The notes beneath the pieces are model-generated. The model searched no databases and was not told the origin of the DNA. It saw only the letters and a list, made by a program, of their open reading frames with translations. From the NCBI RefSeq assembly GCF_018861295.1, contig NZ_JAHLDM010000009.1, positions 62,001 to 126,000 of the forward strand: 64,000 nt of DNA, given 5' to 3'. Below, piece by piece: positions 34,689 through 41,426 of the stretch (position 1 is its first letter; the number at the start of each line of letters is the position of its first letter). The position numbers and the translations under genes are program-made. This stretch comes from Clostridium_AD estertheticum_D (GTDB lineage Bacteria > Bacillota > Clostridia > Clostridiales > Clostridiaceae).

Positions 34689-36140
34689 TTAAAGACCGCT
34701 CACTTTTTCGTTTTCTAAGCTTAAATCAGAGGTTGAACAAGAATTCTTATTTCCAAATCTTAAAGCAAAGGATAAACAAAGTCCTACTAAAACAAATATG
34801 ACTGCGACTGTTGCGCTTGACTGAAAGCCAGTAGCTACTGCAACTTGTTCTGTAGCTGAATTATTTAAGGCTTTTAGCTGGGAAGCTGACATAATACCAA
34901 TAAATAATGAGGAACCAATTGCTGCGGATATTTGTTGAAGGGTATTCATAACCGCTATTCCATGTGGATAAGCTTCTTTGGGTAATTGGTTAAGGGCACT
35001 CGTTTGACTTGGTGACATTGTAATACCAACCCCAATGCAGACTACTATATATGAAACCATAATATTAATAAGAGATGTATTACTATTTGAACGTGATAAA
35101 ACGAATAATGCCACAAGGATTATAGTAAAACCTACGGGTATTAGTACTTTCACTCCAAATTTATCATAAATTTTCCCGCCTATTGGAGTTACAATTCCAC
35201 AAGCAAGTGATGCTGGAAGTAATACCATAGCGGCTACAAAGGTTGTTGTTTTAAGGGCTCCTTGAAGGAACATAGGTAACATTACGTTCATAGTGAACAT
35301 TGTCATCATTGTTAACATAACAAGTACTACCCCTACTGAAAATAAAGGATATTTAAATATACGCATTTCTAACATTGGTTCTTTTAAAGATAATTGACGT
35401 TTAACAAATATAATTAATGATATTATTCCAACAATAAATATTAAACTAATAATCTTCATATTTCCATCACCACTAAAACTACTTATACCATATATAACTC
35501 CACCAATTCCGACGCTTGATAATATGATTGATATAAAATCGATTTTAGGCTTTGTTAGAGTTGACACATTAACTAAATAAATTGAACCTAAAATCATAGC
35601 TATTAGTATAAGTGGTATTAACATTATAAATAATGCATGCCAGCTAAAAAATTGTAATAAGATTCCTGAAACTGTTGGTCCAAGTGCTGGTCCAATTGAA
35701 ATTACACAACCGCAAATTCCCATAGCCGCTCCATGCTTTTCGGGTGGGGTTACCAATAATACTGTATTCATTAGAAGTGGAATCATCATTCCAGTTCCCG
35801 AGGCTTGTAACATTCTTGAAATAAGTAACATTGCAAAAGAGCTTGAACAAGCTGCACATATTGTTCCAACTAGAAGTAATGTCATTGCACCTAAAAATAA
35901 ATGCTTTGTTTCAAATGTTTGAATTAGAAAAGCGGTAATAGGTACCATAACTGATACAACTATCATGTATGCAGTAATTATCCATTGCACTGTTCCTGCG
36001 GTAACATTCATTTCCGTCATAAGAGGAGATAATGCGACATTTAATATAGTTTCATTAAATACAGCTAAAAATGCGCTGAAGGCTAAAACTCCTATAATTG
36101 CGTTTGAATTGAATTTTTTTGTAGGTTTCGTTGTTTCCAT
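34689..36140 (-). CDS. DHA2-family MFS multidrug transporter
   Basis: This 483-residue membrane protein has about 14 transmembrane helices in the EmrB/QacA drug:H+ antiporter family. Recognisable segments are FNETILNVALSPLM in helix 1, the motif C-like GPALGPTVSGIL in helix 5 and the repeated helix 14 region. AGGAGG precedes ATG. An operator-like TAGACCAGTC lies at 36162-36171, between the probable promoter and the start, and recurs upstream of the divergent-acting TetR gene. The drug is unknown. Confidence 0.9.
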   Translation of the reverse strand: METTKPTKKFNSNAIIGVLAFSAFLAVFNETILNVALSPLMTEMNVTAGTVQWIITAYMIVVSVMVPITAFLIQTFETKHLFLGAMTLLLVGTICAACSSSFAMLLISRMLQASGTGMMIPLLMNTVLLVTPPEKHGAAMGICGCVISIGPALGPTVSGILLQFFSWHALFIMLIPLILIAMILGSIYLVNVSTLTKPKIDFISIILSSVGIGGVIYGISSFSGDGNMKIISLIFIVGIISLIIFVKRQLSLKEPMLEMRIFKYPLFSVGVVLVMLTMMTMFTMNVMLPMFLQGALKTTTFVAAMVLLPASLACGIVTPIGGKIYDKFGVKVLIPVGFTIILVALFVLSRSNSNTSLINIMVSYIVVCIGVGITMSPSQTSALNQLPKEAYPHGIAVMNTLQQISAAIGSSLFIGIMSASQLKALNNSATEQVAVATGFQSSATVAVIFVLVGLCLSFALRFGNKNSCSTSDLSLENEKVSGL

Positions 36141-36160
36141 AAATTTCGTTCCTCCTAATA

Positions 36161-36176
36161 TTAGACCAGTCTGTAT
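36161..36176. promoter_or_regulatory. TetR operator at the MFS promoter
   Basis: TTAGACCAGTCTGTAT contains the palindrome AGAC-N2-GTCT. The ten-base core TAGACCAGTC recurs in reverse orientation at 36883-36892. Confidence 0.55.
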
Positions 36177-36247
36177 AATGGGCTCCTAAAAAAACACCTA
36201 CTTATAAAATAGGCATTAATTAATCATTTGAATTTTGTATTCCATTA

Positions 36248-36817
36248 CTATATGTTTATTAAATTAGGTATTTGTTTAGCTAGGATTCTAAGTGAATCAC
36301 CACTTTTTTTCGTAAGTGATAAAGTAATTCCACCTTCTATCATTGCAGCAATTACACAACCTAATTCATAGGCTTTATCTTTGCTAATTCCAGAGTTGAT
36401 TAATTTTTCTGCATATATATTTTCGAGTGAAGTAAATATCTCGTCGCAAGCTTTCCTTAAAATTTCACTTGTTATATATGTCTCTAAAGCTATTAAACTT
36501 ATAGAAATATCTGGAGTACTTTTCTCATTATCAATTAGTATTGCAATGTTTTCTATATTAAATTTAATAGCTTCAATTGGATCTTCGATACTGTCTAATG
36601 CATTAATTATTTTAGTTATTATTTTTTGACCTGCTAAGTTTACAGACTCTAATGCAAGTTGCTCTTTTCCTTTAGGAAAATGATAATATAACGATCCTTT
36701 TGGCGCTCCACTTTTTGCTAAAATCTCATTTAGCCCAGTTGCGTTATATCCCTTAATTTGAAAAAGTCTTGATGCAGTTTCTATAAATTTTTCTTTTACA
36801 TTTACCTTATTATTCAT
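36248..36817 (-). CDS. TetR/AcrR-family repressor
   Basis: This 189-residue regulator has the N-terminal helix-turn-helix (FQIKGYNATGLNEILAKSGAPKGSLYYHF, split here in two readings of the same helix) and the family motif GSLYYHFPKGKEQL. The C-terminal ligand domain is typical of LmrA/YxaF-like repressors. ATG 36817 is chosen over an upstream in-frame start because GAGAGGT lies nine bases before it. It should repress both itself and the MFS-reductase operon through AGAC-N2-GTCT sites. Confidence 0.88.
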   Translation of the reverse strand: MNNKVNVKEKFIETASRLFQIKGYNATGLNEILAKSGAPKGSLYYHFPKGKEQLALESVNLAGQKIITKIINALDSIEDPIEAIKFNIENIAILIDNEKSTPDISISLIALETYITSEILRKACDEIFTSLENIYAEKLINSGISKDKAYELGCVIAAMIEGGITLSLTKKSGDSLRILAKQIPNLINI

Positions 36818-36827
36818 ATCAGTATAC

Positions 36828-36881
36828 CTCTCTAACAGGTTATAGCTCTCTAACAAGTTATAGCTCTCTAATAAATTATAG
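36828..36881. repeat. Three tandem 18-bp repeats upstream of tetR-like gene
   Basis: The unit is CTCTCTAACAGGTTATAG, present three times without gaps (36828, 36846, 36864), with unit 2 differing by one base and unit 3 by three. It lies in the leader between the putative operator and the start codon and includes the ribosome binding site of the gene in unit 1. Confidence 0.85.
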
Positions 36882-36882
36882 T

Positions 36883-36895
36883 GACTGGTCTATAT
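36883..36895. promoter_or_regulatory. TetR operator at its own promoter
   Basis: GACTGGTCTATAT is the reverse complement form of the TAGACCAGTC core seen at the MFS promoter. It overlaps the expected promoter of the repressor gene. Confidence 0.5.
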
Positions 36896-36994
36896 TTTTT
36901 ATTATACTTTAGGTTATAACAAATGTCAATAATTAAATCATCTCCTGCGGAGCTATCGTTAAATATGAAAGGTAGGTGGTCTAAAGAAAAAATA

Positions 36995-38365
36995 TTAATA
37001 GGGCAACTCTACTGGCAATAATATTACAATCTGTCCACCGCCTGTATATATATCATTCTGTATACGAAGCGTACCATTATGAACCTTAATTACCTTATCA
37101 GCAAAAGCTAATCCGATACCGTAATGTCCTGTTTGACTTCGGCTTTTATTATTTGTATAAAACATTTCTGTAGCTTTTTTTAAGGCTTCAGAAGAAAACC
37201 CTTTTCCAGAGTCAGTAATAACAAAAGAAGCTAAATTATCTTTCAAAGAAACCTCTAAATTTAATGATGTTTCATTCGGAGTATATTCAAGTGCGTTTAT
37301 AATAATGTTCATAAATGTCCGTTTCATTGAAGAATAATCAATGCTCCATCTTACGTCTTTGGGCATGTGGTTATCCAGCCCAAAACGAATATCTCGATTT
37401 CCAATAGAAGCAAGTGTATCCTTTTGAATTATATTTAGAAATTCATTTATATTGTTTGTTTCTTTATGCATGGTGGAAATTTGATCATTTTGAGAAGTAT
37501 CAATCAACAGTTGTGTGTATTCTTCGATTTCACTTGTCGCTCCCATAATTTCATTTGCGTAGTCTAATGTTTTTTCATCTTTTTGTGTAAGACTCAACAG
37601 TTCTGCATTTCCTTTAATAATGGTAATAGGTATCTTAATGTCATGTGCCAATGAACTAATCTGTTCCTGCTTGTTTTTTTCTTGTTCAAATTGGTAAATT
37701 AAGGACTTTTTAAGATTATGACGCAAACTGTCCAAGGAATCCATAACCTTTTGATGTTCTACAAAACAGGTAGGCTGAACTTTAAAATCCAGATCCTGCT
37801 GCTGAATCTTTTCAGTGATCAAACTAAATTTGTTTAATTCTTTTTTTATTTTGTTTGAAAACTGCAAAGAAAGAGCATATAGTGCAATTAATAAAATAAT
37901 AATAGAAAGTGCAACGATAGTTATCTCAGGATAAGGTATTAGCCTTCGAAATATTGGATTCGCAAATTGGACAATCAATTGGTAATGAATGACACAGTAT
38001 GATTCTGGACGCTCAATTACCTCATAAACATTAGTCCCTAGTTGATGATTTTTAACATTAATTTTTGCTTTTTCGGTTTCGGATTTATTCATAGTACCAT
38101 TAATAGTCTTTAAAGTTTGTTTATCTAAAATCACATATTTTAAGTTTTCGGGTATTAATTCCGGAGTTACTTGTTTAGCATTTTTTATATTTGTTTTAGC
38201 CTTATCTATCAATTGCTGTGAATGGTTGGCTGATAGAAGAATGCCGGAATTTGCCATATAACTGAAAATAAGAAAAATAACAAATAAAAACATTATAGAA
38301 GAAAGTCCTATTTTAAAAATAAATTTAATAATATATCCTTGCAAGGATATTTTTTTTATTTCCAC
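36995..38365 (-). CDS. Sensor histidine kinase of LanFEG operon
   Basis: This 456-residue membrane kinase has transmembrane helices at about 15-40 and 150-175, an extracellular loop of about 100 residues, HAMP-like linker, acceptor His in LAHDIKIPITII, N box NIIINALEYT and glycine boxes DSGKGFS and GIGLAF. GTG 38365 overlaps the regulator gene end by ten bases. It is the last gene of a five-gene operon. The layout resembles the clostridial CprABC-CprK/R and lantibiotic-sensing kinases. Confidence 0.9.
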   Translation of the reverse strand: MEIKKISLQGYIIKFIFKIGLSSIMFLFVIFLIFSYMANSGILLSANHSQQLIDKAKTNIKNAKQVTPELIPENLKYVILDKQTLKTINGTMNKSETEKAKINVKNHQLGTNVYEVIERPESYCVIHYQLIVQFANPIFRRLIPYPEITIVALSIIILLIALYALSLQFSNKIKKELNKFSLITEKIQQQDLDFKVQPTCFVEHQKVMDSLDSLRHNLKKSLIYQFEQEKNKQEQISSLAHDIKIPITIIKGNAELLSLTQKDEKTLDYANEIMGATSEIEEYTQLLIDTSQNDQISTMHKETNNINEFLNIIQKDTLASIGNRDIRFGLDNHMPKDVRWSIDYSSMKRTFMNIIINALEYTPNETSLNLEVSLKDNLASFVITDSGKGFSSEALKKATEMFYTNNKSRSQTGHYGIGLAFADKVIKVHNGTLRIQNDIYTGGGQIVILLPVELPY

Positions 38366-39018
38366 ATGTATCCAACTCCCCAAACCGTTTCAATAGGGAA
38401 ACAATTATATTCTTTGAATTTATTGCGGATTAATCGGATATATTCAGTAATCACTGAAAATTGGGTATCGCTACTAAAATCATAAATCGCTTCAAAAATT
38501 CCCTGCTTTGTAAATACTTTACCTCTGTTCAATGCTAAAAACTCACAAATGTTGTATTCATTTTTCGTATACGCAATAAGATTGTTACAAACCCTAATCT
38601 CCTTTTTATCAAAGTCAATTGTAATATTGTCATACACTAACTTTTTCGTGGGCTTTCCACGGGTTTCTCGCCGTAGGTATGCATCAACACGGGCGTTGAG
38701 TTCCATTACTCCAAAGGGTTTTTTTATATAATCGTCACCTCCAAGCATTAGAGCTCTAACAATTGCTGATTCTTCTGTTTTTGCTGTTAAGAAAATAATT
38801 GGACAGTCTACTGTATGGCGTATTTTCTCACAAAGTTTAAATCCGTCTATTCCTGGCATCATTATATCAAGTAAAATCAAATCATATCCACAAAAGGTTT
38901 CTATAGGAGTATTTTCTGCATTTTGTAATGTAACCACATTATGTTGGTTGATTTCTAAAGTGTTTTTTATCAATTTTAAAATTCGCTTATCATCGTCCAC
39001 AGCTAAAATTTTCGCCAT
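38356..39018 (-). CDS. OmpR/PhoB-family response regulator of LanFEG operon
   Basis: This 220-residue regulator has VDDDKRI, acceptor Asp in LLDIMMPGID, FLTAKTE and KKPFGVME, then a winged helix ending VWGVGYMWK. ATG 39018 follows GGAGGTG; the longer reading frame upstream begins inside the permease gene. It is expected to respond to the kinase encoded next to it and to activate its own operon. Confidence 0.92.
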   Translation of the reverse strand: MAKILAVDDDKRILKLIKNTLEINQHNVVTLQNAENTPIETFCGYDLILLDIMMPGIDGFKLCEKIRHTVDCPIIFLTAKTEESAIVRALMLGGDDYIKKPFGVMELNARVDAYLRRETRGKPTKKLVYDNITIDFDKKEIRVCNNLIAYTKNEYNICEFLALNRGKVFTKQGIFEAIYDFSSDTQFSVITEYIRLIRNKFKEYNCFPIETVWGVGYMWK

Positions 39019-39055
39019 ATTTTCACCTCCATTATTTACATAATACTTTTTCTGA

Positions 39056-39826
39056 TTATTTTTGTCTACCTTCCCAAAAATGAAATGAAAAAATATAAAC
39101 AGCAACACAGAAAATTGTCATTACTCCCATGCACATCAATCCTATATCCATCCCACCTTGAGGGTAAGAAATATACTTCAGTGGTATTTTACTTAAATCA
39201 TTAAATCGAAGTGCAACTATAAAGTCGATAAATCGTACAGACCAGACCCAAGGTAAAAACATCCAAATACTATCTCCCTGACTCGTAGAAGCTAAAGCTA
39301 CAATGATAACTCCAGAAAATCCACCCATAGTGCAGACTCCTGTATTGAAATGATAAGCTAAAATTAAATATAAACTATAAAGGAAGATAACGCTTAAAAA
39401 TATCAATCCTCCTGTTTTAAAAAATAAAAGATAATTGATGTTATTTACATGTAATATCCATTTCATTGATATCATAAATAACAGGATAGCTAAAAATATA
39501 GCACCTAAACACATTGTTAGTAACATGCACAATTGGCTTATAAAAGTAGTTGTTTTATGTGGAAGTTTACCAATCATCATTTGATAATCTCCAGCCTGTT
39601 TCTCTTGACTTGCAATTAACCCACAAAGTGCTGCAGCAAGCAGTGGAAAGGCAAAACCGATCATTTTAAAAAAAATCACAAACAAACCTAAACTACTCAA
39701 CTTGCCAAAGCGACTAAAAGTCATAATGGCAACTAAAAGAAAAGGCATTATAACATGTGTCCAAAGAAAAACACTGTGTTTGTTTTTAAAAAATTCTGCT
39801 TTATAACTATGCCAAAATACACTCAT
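39056..39826 (-). CDS. LanG-like ABC permease
   Basis: This 256-residue membrane protein with six likely helices shares the lantibiotic immunity permease pattern (N-terminal FWHSYKAEFFKNKHSVFLW, a C-terminal WxGRQK tail). It starts one base after the stop of the preceding permease. ATG 39826 follows GAGGTG. With its partner and the ATPase it forms a LanFEG/BcrABC-type exporter, expected to remove peptide antibiotics from the membrane. Confidence 0.85.
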   Translation of the reverse strand: MSVFWHSYKAEFFKNKHSVFLWTHVIMPFLLVAIMTFSRFGKLSSLGLFVIFFKMIGFAFPLLAAALCGLIASQEKQAGDYQMMIGKLPHKTTTFISQLCMLLTMCLGAIFLAILLFMISMKWILHVNNINYLLFFKTGGLIFLSVIFLYSLYLILAYHFNTGVCTMGGFSGVIIVALASTSQGDSIWMFLPWVWSVRFIDFIVALRFNDLSKIPLKYISYPQGGMDIGLMCMGVMTIFCVAVYIFSFHFWEGRQK

Positions 39827-39827
39827 A

Positions 39828-40613
39828 TTAATGCACCTCACTTCTTTTAAATGAAAAGCTTGTGAGAAAAGTTAGAATTAAAAATAGAAAAACACCTAAT
39901 AATATACCTATTGGAATAACTTCACTGTTTAATAAAGCACTGTTTGATTCTAATGGAAGACAATTTGGATGAAGGTGTAATAGAGGACATTGTAACCGCA
40001 AAGGCCAAGTCCATGGATTCATCCACCACAAAGAAGAAACGGCTTTTCCTGCGCCAAGTTCTAAATTAGCTGCACAAGTTATAAATAGTAAAACAAAAAA
40101 GTTTATTTTTTTACTTAACCATAAGCATAAAGGAATCTGCCAAAGTGATACCAACCAACTTATGATAATGGCTATAAAGTAATTGTAAAATGGGACAATA
40201 CTCAAATGTTGTCCCATTATTAAGATCCCATTTGTTGACGCCTTAATAATGGTAAAGTTTAATATAAGAATAAGTATACCTAAAAAAATAGAGGATACTA
40301 AAGTAAATAATGATAAAAGTATAATTTTAGATATCCAACTTTTTCTTAAATTAATAGGAAAAGAAAAAATTGTTTTGTAACCTGTACTATTTTGTTCAAG
40401 TTTATGAAACATACCTGTAAGTAGAACAATTAAAGCTGGCAACCATAATAATGACCAATGATTAATCGAAGTAATATCAGCGCTATTGATATCGCCGCCT
40501 AAAGAACCAAAAATAGAGGCAAGGACCACAGATAATATTGGTATAAAAATTGTTAATTTACGGAGCATAGTTCTCTTGGTTTTTAATGTTTCCGATATTA
40601 AATATTTTTTCAT
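39828..40613 (-). CDS. LanE-like ABC permease
   Basis: This 261-residue membrane protein has six likely helices, beginning MKKYLISETLKTKRTMLRK, the usual cytoplasmic start of LanE permeases. Its start overlaps the ATPase stop by four bases (ATGA). It is a structural partner of the following LanG-like permease. Confidence 0.85.
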   Translation of the reverse strand: MKKYLISETLKTKRTMLRKLTIFIPILSVVLASIFGSLGGDINSADITSINHWSLLWLPALIVLLTGMFHKLEQNSTGYKTIFSFPINLRKSWISKIILLSLFTLVSSIFLGILILILNFTIIKASTNGILIMGQHLSIVPFYNYFIAIIISWLVSLWQIPLCLWLSKKINFFVLLFITCAANLELGAGKAVSSLWWMNPWTWPLRLQCPLLHLHPNCLPLESNSALLNSEVIPIGILLGVFLFLILTFLTSFSFKRSEVH

Positions 40614-41329
40614 CTGGCAATGCTCCTTTTTTCATTATTTTTATCTGCAACATTCATAAACAAAGTTTCCAAATCTTCATTCTCGTTAATTTCACCCTGA
40701 TAACCTAAGATGCCACCGCTCATAATCCCAACATAGTCTATAACCTGTTCTACTTCGGATAAAACGTGACTGGATAAAATTACAGTGATTCCTTGCTCAG
40801 GAAAAGATTTTATTAATTTTCGTAAGTCACGAATACCAATGGGATCTAACCCATTAGTAGGCTCATCTAAAATCAATAATTTAGGATGATTCAGAAGTGC
40901 AGTAGCAATTCCTAAACGCTGTTTCATTCCCATAGAAAAATGTTTGGCTTGCTTTTTTTCTGTATTTGTCAAATCTACAATTTTTAATACTTCGGAAATA
41001 CGGTGATCTGGTAATCCTAAAAGAGTGGTATGAACTTTTAGATTTTCATGTGCAGTTAAATTCCCATAGATAGGTGGCTGCTCAATCAAGGCACCAATGT
41101 TTTTTAAATCATTACGGCTCCATGGATGTCCATCAAAATTAATTTCACCTGAAGTTGGTTTTAAGAGTCCTGTTATCATTTTTAATGTGGTAGATTTTCC
41201 TGCACCATTAGCCCCTAGTAATCCATAAATGTGATTTTTCGGAACTGATATGGAAAGAGCATCTACTGCATATTCCTTTTTAAATATTTTCGTTAATTCT
41301 TGGGTTACTAATAAATAGTCTTTTTGCAT
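40610..41329 (-). CDS. LanF-like ABC ATPase with E-loop
   Basis: This 239-residue ATPase has Walker A GANGAGKST, the E-loop GALIEQPP in place of a Gln loop, signature FSMGMKQRLGIATAL and Walker B LLILDEPTNGLDP with the His in SSHVL. The Glu loop marks lantibiotic immunity ATPases such as NukF. It is the first gene of the operon ATPase-permease-permease-regulator-kinase. ATG 41329 is preferred to GTG 41338, which lies next to the GGAAGTG site. Confidence 0.92.
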   Translation of the reverse strand: MQKDYLLVTQELTKIFKKEYAVDALSISVPKNHIYGLLGANGAGKSTTLKMITGLLKPTSGEINFDGHPWSRNDLKNIGALIEQPPIYGNLTAHENLKVHTTLLGLPDHRISEVLKIVDLTNTEKKQAKHFSMGMKQRLGIATALLNHPKLLILDEPTNGLDPIGIRDLRKLIKSFPEQGITVILSSHVLSEVEQVIDYVGIMSGGILGYQGEINENEDLETLFMNVADKNNEKRSIAR

Positions 41330-41372
41330 AATTAACACTTCCTTTTTTATTTATAAAAGAAGCATATCAAAT

Positions 41373-41399
41373 AAAAACCAAGATTTTAACAAAAACCAA
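41373..41399 (-). promoter_or_regulatory. Direct repeats upstream of LanFEG operon
   Basis: TTGGTTTTT occurs twice on the reverse strand (41391-41399 and 41373-41381), 18 bases apart. A TATAAA -10-like box is at 41350-41355. This is a likely binding site for the operon's regulator, different from the 11-base repeats at 3991 and 8767. Confidence 0.45.
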
Positions 41400-41406
41400 A
41401 TTGTAT

Positions 41407-41417
41407 ACCCCTGGGGT
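41407..41417. promoter_or_regulatory. ACCCCTGGGGT palindrome, second copy
   Basis: The 11-mer is identical to that at 1774-1784. It lies in the 97-base gap between the LanF start and the end of the rifampin-phosphotransferase-like gene. Confidence 0.35.
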
Positions 41418-41426
41418 TTAATAAGG

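Noticed and set aside
36928..36960. Similarity between 36928-36955 and 52488-52510 (ATTAAATCAT-CCTG)
   Set aside because: Only about 16 bases match in AT-rich DNA; not enough to call a repeat.
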